Positions 42,201 through 53,326 of a stretch of DNA of 64,000 nucleotides are shown here, piece after piece. The notes below the pieces were generated by a model that worked only from the letters and a program-made list of their open reading frames with translations, did not search any database and was not told where the DNA came from. Numbering within the stretch: position 1 is the first letter of the stretch; each line of letters starts with the position of its first letter. The stretch covers positions 1,240,001 through 1,304,000 of the forward strand of contig JACONQ010000015.1 of assembly GCA_014281115.1 (NCBI GenBank), written 5' to 3'. Made by a program: the position numbers and the translations under genes. This DNA is from Laburnicola sp. R22_1 (lineage: Eukaryota > Ascomycota > Dothideomycetes > Pleosporales > Didymosphaeriaceae).

Positions 42201-44075
42201 AAGACTTATGTTCTCAGGTGGTTATGACCATAGTGTTTCGGTATGGGAGACCAGGTACGATGGTTCGCAGCCCACAGAAATTATCGCATTGAAACACAAG
42301 GCCGAGGTGGATATGTTGGCTGTCAATCGTACCGGTCTACTTGCAACTGCTACTAGGAAAGGGAGTGCGAACGCTGTCAAGGTGATGAACATTCAAGAAG
42401 ATAATCCGATGCAACGTCCGGATACAATCAGCTTCAGCTCTGACAAGGCTGCATCCAGACCAGACTTAAGTATACTGCCGACTGCACTCCAATTCTCACC
42501 CAGGTTTGAAAATCTGCTGCTTGCAGGTTTTGGTGCCAACTTGCGACAAGATGGTAGGGACATGAGTGGTGACATCTGCCTGTGGGATATCAACGGCTGT
42601 AAGCAACTCAACATATGGGGTGCAGGCAAGAATGTTCTCGATTTGTCTTTTCATCAGAAGCAACGCTGGTTCGCGGTTGGATGTGTAGCAGGCCAAAACG
42701 TTAATCGAGGCACTCGGTCAATTGTCCGTATATACAGTGAACAGGACATGGATGATAAGTATAGCGCACGTATGGAGCTCGAATGCAGGGCACTGGATAT
42801 GAACGATGTTGTCTGGTGGTAAGTGGAATCTGTTGACATATGCGGTTCTTGGCTGATTCATCTAGTCCGGGTAATGATTTTCTGGTTGCTGCCGGGTGTA
42901 CAAGCGGACGTGCCTACGTCTGGGACGTACGCATGCCAGATCAATTTCTACGCGAGCTTGCCCATGGTCGTTCTCTAATGCCACTTGACGACTACATCGA
43001 CCGCGAGATCACTGACACTGGTATCCGTTTCCTCACCTGGGGAGACAACGCGACAAGGCTCTACACTGGATCTTCCGATGGGGTTGTCAAAGTCTGGAAC
43101 GTAGTGCGATCGGAGGAAGACACCTTCGTCAAGGACCTCGTCACCCTTGACTCCGGTATCATGTCCGGAGCCCTCAGCCCTGATAGGAGCAGACTACTTC
43201 TCGGCGAGGTTAATGGCTCAGTCAACGTTCTTGAAGTTGGTCGAGACGATTGCTCGATCAAAGAGGCAGAGAAGATGCGGTTTATCCCGTACGAGGGGCG
43301 TGACGATGACGACGGTTTCGATTATATGCAACATCCTAATTCTACCGACGCAACTGCTGATTCTGGAATCGCCTGCGCCAATCAGCTCCTTGAGACGGGC
43401 CAAATGGCTCATATACCGATGGGAGGTCTGCCAATCCGACAAGCGGTGCAAGGCCCTACCTACGCAGGGCCCTTCGATGCGGGTGTAGACGCCCCCTTCC
43501 TACGTGAACAAGCTCTAGAATTCCAATACAAATTGTCCCAGGCACCCAGCTCTCCATGCACGATCCCGCAGTGTCGCGACAGCGTCATCAAGATCACCAG
43601 CGAGGAGACTGGCGATTCTGGCAGGAGCGCGGATCGCATTCCAGATGAGCTGCGCCAGCAGTGGAAAGCTATTGGATCAGATCTCAAACCCATCCAGGGC
43701 AAATCCCACTGCTTGGCCTGCGGACGTGCTGCTCGCCCTTCCGCCGCGGACGACGGCTTGACGTTATGCGAGCGTTGTTCCTTCGCTTGCTTTCGGTGCG
43801 GCGCTGCCAACAAGATCGCACCCGATACCGAGACGTTACACTGTGTGCAATGCAAACGCGTCTGGGATATTGGTGTCTTGGGCTATGAATGCGTTAAAGA
43901 GAGCACCAGTCACGCTGATCTCTCTGACGTCCCGGCGCCCAAGGGGTACGGCAAAGATTTGTTCACGGCGAAAATGGAGAAGGAGGATGATGCCAGTTTT
44001 GGCGATGAAATGAACGCGTTGACGGACTATTACTTTTCGTTGGCGATTGATAGGCCAGAGTCGCCGCCGCTTTGA
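39217..44075 (+). CDS. Fusion protein: RNase H1-type hybrid-binding domain, SANT-like domain, WD40 repeats and zinc ribbon
   Basis: 1603 aa from exons 39217-42818 and 42866-44075. Residues about 165-213 form an HBD/viroplasmin-type domain (KFYGVQVGHVPGVYTDWKAVL...GCKG...FSTREEAQAFV), the fold that binds RNA-DNA hybrids in RNase H1. Residues about 505-560 look SANT/Myb-like (FSDGERDLLIFLKEVKRFTWSEITATF). WD40-like blades run from about 900 to 1360 (SVAFSPNGRLMFSGGYDHSVSVWE, LLLAGFGANL..GDICLWDINGC, RLYTGSSDGVVKVWNV). Near the C-terminus are four CxxC pairs (CLACGRA, CERCSFACFRCGA, CVQCKR), a zinc-ribbon-like module. No RNase H catalytic domain is present. A link to the Raf1/DIM-9 class of WD40 adaptors in heterochromatin complexes is a guess that needs a search. 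Confidence 0.8.
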
Positions 44076-46582
44076 AGGGTGGGAGACGGCCTGGGATAGG
44101 ACGGGTTATATATGCTGGCTCTGTATGCTTAGATGTAATGGTATGGATTGGAAGGGCGTGACGGGTGGGTGGGACTTTGCATGATGCATTTGCAAGCAAT
44201 TGTGGATGGTTGGATTGGTTTTGAGAGAGAGATAGGAGTTGTGCGATTGAGTCTGTTAGAAACTTAGGTGCTTTTATTCATTCATTCATATCAGTTTATA
44301 GTCGACCTAACCTTTTACAGATTATGAGACTTAACAGCAAGCACAACCAAGGTTCAACAGCCAAAGTACGTAAAAAAAAAAAGGCGCGATTGGGATCAGC
44401 CACAGTGGGGAGCCGAAGAATGACGCGATGAATACAATCGTCAACTTCAAACTGTGCACTGCGTAAAACTAAACAAAGTACTCAACGGGTCTGCATCGAA
44501 GACCTCTTAGGTGCTTCTATCGTGCATGTAATTTTGGAGGAAATGCAGTACTGGTGTTCTGTAACGGTTGTGTTGGTTTGTCGTGTGGCGTGTCTACTAT
44601 TCTACTCAAGTCACTTTAAGTACTTTTGTCGCTAGGTATTCTAAAGTACTTTAGAAATCAAGCACGCGGTAGGTTCGGTGCCTTCGACTTCGGTTTTTTC
44701 TTTTAGTTTGGTGAGAGAGATGTGGTGCTGGTTAATTGTGTGCTTTCTTTTTCTTTGAGGGAGGAAGAAGAGGGGTATAGGGTATGTTGGTGTGTATGTT
44801 GATTTCCTTCGGTAGGATAATTGGCTTCAAGAAATACAATGGTTAAGTAAGAATAGGTGTGGGGTATGTACCAATGTGTATTGTTGTCTAGTACTATACA
44901 TTCTTGCTTGATGTGTAGGTATGCGGAAGCATCCCTCGGTAATTCTCGATGCTTTTTAAATTCTAGTGAAAATGGTATTTTAAGAGCCTATGATTCTGAG
45001 ATGCTAAGACTGGAGAGTATTCGACAATGTTCTACGTAGTAAAGAAGGAAAAAACTAGGAATGGACTGGAATCAGACGCCAAACTCACATCGGGGTGTTC
45101 AAGGAGTAACTGGGAGGTACACAAAGAATGCTTGTAGGAGCTTAGCCCATAGAAGGTTGTGAAAGAGGACCATGTGTGGTTTCGTTGGGTGCATGCGGTC
45201 TGTTTTGTGTGATACTTTCGTTGTATCGAGGAAGGGTGCTGTTGATTTGGTTCACATCTAGTTGGTTTAGAGCGTAGAGAGTTGTAATGGTGCTCGATTG
45301 AGAACTTGGTATAGTTTGGGTACCTTTGTGAGTATATTGAGCTGAGTTGCATTCATACTGTAAGGCTATAGCTACAGGACAAAAGTTTGAGTACAGCTGG
45401 CCTTAGTATCGCTTATCCTAGGGTAACACATTGTACTCAAACCTTTTGCTAGTACTGTAGATGGATACTAAACCCGACCGGATCTACAACCCCAACTCCT
45501 TCCTAACAATATCCACCGCCTTCTCGAGTGTGGTGGTTCGCAGTCATGGATGGTTTGTTCTTAGAATGATCACCATGATTTCAAGCTCATTGCTCGTTTT
45601 GCGGAAAAGGCATTGTGTCATCACGACATTTCTTGTGATGTTGAACGGATCCCCTCAAGAATTCCGATGTCTCAACAACAAATTAGTCCGTCGACTGGTT
45701 TACATCGCCGCGTCCGTACTTCACCGCCGGACTCAAACTGTTGATGTATCAACTTGGCCGATAGCATCGTGTCCGGATTCCGTATAGACAGAAACTTCCA
45801 GCGTCCGACGGGTTAGGGTTTGCAGCGCATGGATGTCGCTCTCGTGTCAAGGGTTCTTCGTACATACGGCAACACCATGGGCACAGCCAGCACACGACAG
45901 CAGTGAATTGACATCAGCGGGCACAATCGAGCCACGCTTTCGCCATGGCCGATGGGAATCCTGGACCACCGCCTCGTCGCAAAATTTCCTGACGCGGTGC
46001 ATCGATTGGTCTGAGCGGCCCGAGTTTCCCCGACCCCTATCTGCTTCTGGGCATGAGCCTTTTTTTCGCGACGGCGCGCGGAACGAGACCCGAGACCCTC
46101 AGCAATGGCAATGGCAATTGCGAAGTGTGGGCACCCGTGTTTGCATTCGCTCTAGTGAGATAGGGAGGCAGCGTGAGGGCAGGGTGTGGTGGTTGCGCCA
46201 GATGGTATCCGACGAGTTGTTAGGGCAACGGCAGGGATCAACCGCGGCGTTTGAAGTGCCACGACGGCGATGGAAGTTGGAGGCGCGTGTAGAGCGTTGA
46301 AAGATGTCCATTATGGCAATAGCTGTATATGTAGTATGCTGTTGAGAAGGCAGGAAAGCAATAGAAGCGCAATGCTGTCTGTTCACTCTGTATGCCGTTG
46401 ACGATCCTGTCCGAGGTCCCGGAGATGCGGCTGACTAAGGCGGTTAGCGTGCCAAGACAACTCTGGCCCGAGCGGCGAAAGATTTCTGCTTCGCTCCTTC
46501 CCTTCAAAAGCCTTCAGTCCTCCAACTTCTTCCATTCATCCTCACTTTTCTCGGCATCAAATCTCCTCTCTATACCGCAACA
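44076..46582. other. 2.5-kb gene-free interval
   Basis: Contains TA-flanked MITE copy 2 (45375-45457) and, at its right end, the ADP/ATP-carrier promoter with a CT-rich leader. Open frames at about 45461-45787 and 45833-46300 show no recognisable family or introns and are not called. Confidence 0.45.
45375..45457 (-). mobile_element. 83-bp TA-flanked MITE, copy 2
   Basis: It runs from CAGGACAAAAGTTTGAGTACA to TGTACTCAAACC...AGTACTG, with TA immediately outside both ends. The arms are inverted repeats. The reverse complement shares CAGTACTAG...TTTGAGTACAATGTGTTACCC with copy 1 at 17861-17957. Confidence 0.62.
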
Positions 46583-47986
46583 ATGGCCAAGGGAGACGTT
46601 GCACAGCAGGACAAGTCCTTTATGGGCATGCCCGTGAGTATACCCCGAAACCCTCAAGCTCCAGCAACCTGGCCAGATCCGCCCATCTCCTAGCCGCAAC
46701 AGAATGCCAATTCATCTCAATGGCACCGCGCGCCGCCTCTCGGGCACCGCGACGAGACCGCAAGATGGCGTTGTGGCATTTGGCGATGGAGAGATGGCGG
46801 CTGGCTGGGCTCGCAAGCTTTGCGACAATCTTAGGGATAGCTGCTAACAAGTACACAGGGCTTCGTGGTTGACTTCTTGAGTACGTCTTGACCTGCATTG
46901 CCATCATCATCAATTCTGGGGACAATGGAGCTCCGGCTTTGATGCGGATGCGCTGGCTCAACTTGGCTGCCAGAATTGTGGTTGCTAACTCCTCATCAGT
47001 GGGTGGTGTCTCTGCCGCCGTTTCGAAGACCGCCGCCGCTCCCATCGAGCGTGTCAAGCTCCTCATCCAGAACCAGGTACGTCGACACAAGGACCCCATC
47101 GAACTCCGCACAGTCGCTGACCATGGTGGCTATATAGGATGAGATGCTCAAGACTGGTCGTCTCGACCGCAAGTACGATGGTATCATGGAATGCTTCCGC
47201 CGTACTTCCCAGCAAGAGGGCATCCTGTCGCTCTGGCGTGGTAACACTGCCAACGTCATCCGTTATTTCCCGACCCAGGCCCTGAACTTCGCTTTCCGCG
47301 ACACATACAAGTCCATGTTCGCCTACAAGAAGGAGCGTGACGGTTACGCCAAGTGGATGATGGGCAACTTGGCCTCCGGTGGTGTAAGTGCCCTCGTGAT
47401 TGATGGCCATGATGCAACCAACTAACAGATGCAGGCTGCCGGTGCTACCTCGCTGCTCTTCGTCTACTCGCTCGACTACGCCCGTACTCGTCTTGCCAAC
47501 GACGCCAAGAACGCCAAGAAGGGTGGTGACCGCCAGTTCAACGGTCTCATCGATGTCTACAAGAAGACCCTCGCCTCCGACGGTATTGCTGGTCTCTACC
47601 GTGGTTTCATGCCCTCCGTTCTTGGTATAGTCGTCTACCGTGGTCTGTACTTCGGTATGTACGACTCGCTCAAGCCCGTCGTCCTCGTCGGTGCCCTTGA
47701 CGGTAACTTCTTGGCCTCTTTCATCCTCGGCTGGACTGTCACCACCGGTGCTGGTATCGCTTCCTACCCTCTCGACACCATCCGTCGTCGTATGATGATG
47801 ACTTCCGGCGAGGCCGTCAAGTACAAGTCCTCTGCCGATGCTGCCCGCAAGATCATCGCCGCTGAGGGTGTCAAGTCGCTCTTCAAGGGTGCTGGTGCCA
47901 ACATCCTCCGTGGTGTTGCCGGTGCTGGTGTGCTCTCCATCTACGACCAGGTGCAGCTCCTCATGTTCGGCAAGAAGTTCAAATAA
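46583..47986 (+). CDS. AAC: ADP/ATP carrier (adenine nucleotide translocase)
   Basis: 315 aa from exons 46583-46633, 46859-46880, 47000-47076, 47138-47383 and 47435-47986. It exchanges cytosolic ADP for mitochondrial ATP across the inner membrane. Three carrier repeats are present with PxD/ExxR/K signatures ([31 protein letters not shown]); RRRMMM is specific to ADP/ATP carriers. FRDTYKSMF and [10 protein letters not shown] end the even helices as expected. Codon use is strongly biased to C-ending codons, fitting high expression. The second exon is a 22-nt microexon encoding GFVVDFL; the first intron is long (225 nt) for this genome. Confidence 0.96.
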
Positions 47987-48367
47987 GCGTCTCGTCCACA
48001 ATCTCCGATACCCTAATGGAACGATGTGGAGTGGCGACTTGATCCCGTTGTGAGGAGGGGGACGCGGTGGTGGTTGATTGATTGGAGCATTACGAAGCCC
48101 GACTTTAGGGCTGAAGATTGTTCTTGGTAACGAAAGCACGCGTCGGTGGTAATACACCTTGTACTTTACTTTGCCTGGCACGTCTTTTTCCCTCTCACGG
48201 AATCCTTGTATTACACCTCATTTCCCTTGCTGTATTCCTTCCTACGCTGGTGAACTGGGGAAAATAGTGGTCTATAGAAGTTCATGCGGGTTTTCTCTCA
48301 TTCATTTGCTGCCTATGATTATGTGATGCTACTGACAACCATGTTCTCCCTCGTGCTTAACTTCCCT

Positions 48368-49057
48368 TTACTTATCTCTCAAAGCTTTCCAGACGGCCTC
48401 CTCTCCCTTCTTGAGCGCCTCGCCCGCTTGCGCCAACATGTTCCAAGCTGCACCACCCACTCCTCCATCCGCACTCTGTCCACTCCCCATACCACTCACC
48501 CCGCCCGTCCCCATGGGACATCCACCAGCTGCGTACGGCGAATTGTCCGGTGCTTGTTGATATCCCGGCGGACCCTCCAAGCTGTTCCTCGGCTCTCGGC
48601 CTCCCCGATGTTCATACTGGAATGGCGATGCGCCGGGTTGCGCAGGCCCCATATCCAACCTCGTCGGTCCGGGACCGCTAGCCTGCGTCGAGGGCACCGT
48701 CGAACGACCTGCTAGCTGCGCATCTGTTGGCGGCGGAATATGGTACTGCGGTGGTGGACCCGCCAGGCGCGTCTCCGTTGTCGTGTGGGTCGCTGTGTAT
48801 CCTCCTGCTTGGGGCGGCAGTGGCTTATCGCTAGCATTGTGCGCATGAGCGGTGGGCGCGAGCGGTCGGGCGCCTGGTTGGGGTGCCGGTGGAGCGGAGG
48901 GATCGGCGGTTGTTGTTGCAGAGATGGAGGCGGGGAGGGTGCGTGTTGGTGGTGGGTTTTGGGTGGTGTCGGTTGCAGTTTGAGGGGTTATACCGTCGGC
49001 TTTTGCGGCTGTGTTGGGGTTGATGGGGTCGTCTTTGTGGAGGTTGATGGGTGGCAT
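48368..49057 (-). CDS. Proline-rich small protein, fungal, function unknown
   Basis: 229 aa, single exon, ATG at 49057. The N-terminus is MPPINLHKDDPINP, followed by low-complexity Pro/Thr/Ala, then PPGYQQAPDNSPYAAGGCPMGTG and a C-terminal amphipathic helix AAWNMLAQAGEALKKGEEAVWKAL. A helical C-terminus with 'GE.L.K.E...W' after a Pro/Gly linker is seen in small uncharacterised ascomycete proteins. No signal peptide or membrane segment. The neighbouring gene (ADP/ATP carrier) converges on it. Confidence 0.65.
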   Translation of the reverse strand: MPPINLHKDDPINPNTAAKADGITPQTATDTTQNPPPTRTLPASISATTTADPSAPPAPQPGARPLAPTAHAHNASDKPLPPQAGGYTATHTTTETRLAGPPPQYHIPPPTDAQLAGRSTVPSTQASGPGPTRLDMGPAQPGASPFQYEHRGGREPRNSLEGPPGYQQAPDNSPYAAGGCPMGTGGVSGMGSGQSADGGVGGAAWNMLAQAGEALKKGEEAVWKALRDK

Positions 49058-49539
49058 CTTCGGGGATGTGTGAGGTGAGGTGAGTGAGGGGCGTGGTGGT
49101 GAGGAGTTTGGGAGTTGAGTGATGGTAGATGGATGGTAGGGTGGGTGATAGGGAACGTTCGCTTGTTGAGTGCTATGGTGACTATGGTGGACGAGCAGTG
49201 CTGTTGGTGAAGTTGAGAGGGAGTAGATGAAGTAATGCGTTCGGACAAACGGCGTTGGGCGGCGGCTATTGCTGCCTTTTTGCGGTGTCGTCTGTCCTCT
49301 TGAAGGTGATTGCCGTTTTCGGAAGATGATGTCACATCACGTGGACCACGCCAAGCCTTGCTGGAGCTAACGACTACCCATATGTGTTCGCATACACACT
49401 CAACACTGATGTTCAACGATTCAACGGGAAGGACCCTGTGTGTGAGCTCAACTGATTCTACAACAAGTCCGAAAGAGGCGATTTTATGGATTTCCCCTCT
49501 CGCGATATTTTCGCTCAGCTCTCCTCACCCCCCTAAAAC

Positions 49540-52270
49540 TTAACTAAAATTAACTTTAATAGCTAATTTAATAGCTTCCTATATAGCTAACCCTACTAAT
49601 ATAAAATACCTATTACGCACCTCTATTACTAATAGAAATAGTAGCCTTACTAAATTTTATATATATATACTAATATATTCTATTAGTAGTCCGGACAGAT
49701 TAGTCCGCCGGATAGTTTTTCTTGGCAACTTCAAGGTCCCTTATAACTTATTATAGAACACTACTAATATTACTTTATAGTAACTTATAATAACCTACTA
49801 TAACTTATAATATACTAAGTTACTATTTAATTTACTTTTTATATTATACAGCCTCTTTACGCGGCTATAGCAGCTATATAAAGCTAAGAAGTCTTTCTTA
49901 GTAGTATAAACTTATAATAAGACTTCCTATAATATATAATATATTATCTACTATACTATATATAGGTAATATATAGTATACTTATTATAATTTATAGTAA
50001 AGCATACTATATTTTAAGTAGTACTTTATCTAATTTTTAGTTACTAAGTGTGTACTATTATAAGATAAAGTTAACTTATTATTTTTAGCCTTATAGTAAC
50101 CTATAATAAAATTACTCTAATTTACTATTAACACTATCTAAAAATAAGCTACTAAGGATAATATCTAACTTCTTCTTTATTTCTTTATCTATCTAATAGG
50201 TCCTTGCGTTATGCCTAGACTCTTTATACCTTCTATAGTAGTGTTGTATTAAGAAACCTACCTTTCTCTTACTACTACCTTATGTCCTTTTTAATAACTT
50301 TACTCTAATAAAAGGGCTTTCTACTTTTAAATCTACTCCTTAAGCAAAGCCTATTGTCCTATCTTTTTAAATACGCTTTCTTTTACGCGTTTTTTACTTT
50401 ATTAAAACCTTAATTTGCTTCTTAAGTTCCTTAATATAGGTCTCTTAAAATATACTATAGTAAAGTATAAGTTTAGCACCTTTTATAAGCTATAAGTAGC
50501 TTAATTTAATATTAGGTAAAGACTAAATAAAAAAGTTGCGTATAAGCTTTAACTAGAATCTAAACTTAAGGGTATTATTTAGAGTTCTAGCTTATTATAG
50601 TGTATCTAGTAAGGTACCCTAAGGTAGAGTGTGAATACGCATATTAAGGCAATTTATTACTACTAATATATTTAAAAGAATAAGCCTAGAGGCCTTAAAG
50701 GCTTTTTTATAGTTTTTTAGTGTAAATATATTATATAATATATTATAAAAGGTTAGTAAGAAGCCTTCTTTATTAATATAAAAGATATATTAGCGCACTA
50801 AGTTCTATATATACTAGAAGTACTTTAGCTTTAGTAGCGCAAAATAGACTATATTAAGTAGCTAGAAAATATAATATAAGTGCGCTAGTATATAAAGTAC
50901 TAGGATCTTCAATTTTAAATAATAATTCTTAAAATTCTAGGAGTAGTAGCTCTTATAGCTATCTAGAATAAGTAACCTCTATAACCCTACTATGCGGGGC
51001 CTTATATACGCGTTAAAGTGCTTTAACTACGCAACTCTAAGCTTATTATTAGTCTAGCTAGTCTTAGAGACTAAGAGCTTCTAATTATAAAGGATACTAG
51101 TCTCCTTATACTACACTAAGATATAGACTTGCCCTTTATAAATAATAAAGAGTAGAGTAGTATACTTAGTAGCGCAAATACTCCAAATTACTATAACCTA
51201 CTTATAGTTGCCTAGCTAAATAAGTATAGATTAAGAATATCTTTCTAAACTAGTTACAACCTTTATTAAGCTAATAACTTCTATCTAGAAGCCTATTTTA
51301 TTAAAGTTATAGATATCTTTATCCTATACTCTATACTTAGCTTTTATATTCTTTACTAGCTAAAACTATGTATTTATAACCTCTAGGTCTTCCTATTATA
51401 TTCTTTATTAGTTCTTTACTTAATTAAAAGCTATTTTAAGCTTAGGCATACGCTTTATAAAGCGCTAAGTCTAGTATTATCCTATAAGGTCTTTATACCG
51501 CGCAGCTAGCAGTTTATTAGCTATATCTTCTACCTTACCTAGCTAGGGTGTAAATTCTTGCAAATCTAGATTAAGAATATACTATATAAGCGTCTACTCT
51601 TTAGTTATATTAAGCTTTACTATACCTAATTATATATCTACTTAGGCGATAATTCTATTAATTTAATTACTTAGTGTAGACTTTAGGAAATTATATACTA
51701 TTGTAGCGTATTATAGGCTTAAAATTTGCTTATTCTAATAGGTGTAAAGGGTAAGCTTAATTATGCCTTCTTAATTAGATAATAACGCGTTGTGTTATTA
51801 AGTTATTATAATTTATAGTAAAGTGTTGTGGTCTTAGCAAAAACTATCTAGTGGACTAATCTATCTGGGCTACTAATAGAATATATTATTATTTATACTA
51901 GTAGCTACTATAATATTAACTAGTTTATAGACTCTATCTTACACTATCTATAATACTAATACTAACTATAATAATAATTATTAATACTACCTTATAAAAA
52001 TACCTATAGCTATTATTATTACTAAATAAAGTAATATTATACCTACTTTAACTATAGTATTAATAAGCTTAACGCTAATATAACTTTTACTTTAAGGAAG
52101 TAATAATAAAAGAATATATAGTAAATAGTATAATAAAAGCTAGTAACTTAGTACTTACTACTATTTTAAATCTAGCTATAAAAATAGTGCTTAGGTAACT
52201 ATAATAAGTAATTAAAAGTAATTAGCGCAGCTTATAGCGTTACTATATATAACTATTATTAGGAGAGCAG
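49540..52270. repeat. AT-rich RIP-degraded block
   Basis: About 2.7 kb of extremely AT-rich, TA-rich sequence with stops in all frames, abruptly bounded by normal-composition DNA. It contains the dead Tc1/mariner-type element and about 130 bp of left and 390 bp of right AT-rich flank, probably remains of other repeats. In Pezizomycotina such composition is the mark of RIP acting on repeated DNA. Confidence 0.8.
49676..51883. mobile_element. Degenerate Tc1/mariner-type (Fot/pogo-like) DNA transposon
   Basis: The 45-bp ends 49676-49720 and 51839-51883 are inverted repeats with six differences, all transitions. The core motif is GTCCGGACAGATTAGTCCGCC on the left and its decayed partner on the right, each preceded by TA (a likely TA insertion site). 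The length of 2.2 kb suits a Fot1/Molly-type element. The interior holds no surviving transposase frame. The outer ~12 bp (TATTCTATTAGTA) also match and may belong to the inverted repeat. Confidence 0.7.
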
Positions 52271-53326
52271 AGCTTAGCCGCGACGAGCGGCACTGTTAAA
52301 TAGCGCGAGGATTCTCCGCATCTTTAAATGAAGGGTTGCTATCCCCTACATCGCACTACGCGTCGACGTCTTAGCCACAGTCCTCCAATTATGCTTGTGT
52401 AACTCTCATTCAAGGAATCAGCACAGCATGATTCGAAGTTCACGATGTATGTATAATGCAAGCGGCATAATTCAACCTCTTCATCCTCAGCTTTCGGTTC
52501 AGATGCGTCTCTGCTGTAACGAACTGTCTATGCGCGAGTATACGCTCCGCGAGTACAGTCAATCGACATTTAGAGTCTAGATTGCCTATACCAGTAGCGT
52601 CGCCTACATAGGCGAGACGCTCCCCGCATGCAGCCTCATCAATCGTACATTGCACTGCAAGGTTCAACGGAAAGATGGGGAAATATGATCACCCATAAAT
52701 CAACCTACGAGCCTATCATGCCCTACACGGGCCTACAGGTCGTCCGTTCACTAGTCTCAGAACAAATAATGCAACGGCGTTGACTGACGGTCAACCTGGT
52801 GGAACTCGTCCAAGCCACAACCCGCCACCAACCCGCCACAAGATAACGCCACGGCATGTCTGGAGACGCCATGGACTTGGAAGCAAAGTTTGCATTCGCA
52901 AAGCAAAACGATGTTTCAACAGTGCTGCTAGACCGGCCTTCTGGACTCTCGCTAAACAGTAGGTGGAGAAAATACTCCGCATATGGCAAGGGTGTTTCAT
53001 ACAAGATCCACCACCCACCCCAGGATTATTTTCCGATTACAGCTGTTTCCGGTCCATGGGCGCCCCCAATTTGGAGCGATTGGTGGGATTCACGTCGCGA
53101 CAGAAGAAGCCATCCGTCTTTGGCCACTTGAAGGGCTGCCACGGCGCGGCATAACTCTCAGGAGGAAATGAAGTGCTAGGCAACGTTCATATAAGAATGT
53201 TAATTCCAATCTATCCAAACTTTTTTTTTCCAGCGTACGCTGTCCTTTCGTTTTTTATATCAGACTTCACAATCCTTGGTTTCTTCTCTCGTCACTCGTT
53301 TTTGTTTCGTCGTCACACTTTGAACC
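52271..53326. other. Intergenic, pectate lyase promoter
   Basis: About 1 kb of normal composition between the RIP block and the pectate lyase start. No conserved ORF. A poly-T run and CT-rich leader lie at 53220-53310. Confidence 0.45.

Noticed and set aside
45461..46300. Two open frames in the 2.5-kb gap before the ADP/ATP carrier
   Set aside because: No motif, no plausible intron joining them, composition not clearly coding; left as unannotated.
47063..48181. A 372-codon minus-strand frame across the ADP/ATP carrier
   Set aside because: Val/Gly/Thr-rich shadow caused by codon bias of the carrier; no motif.
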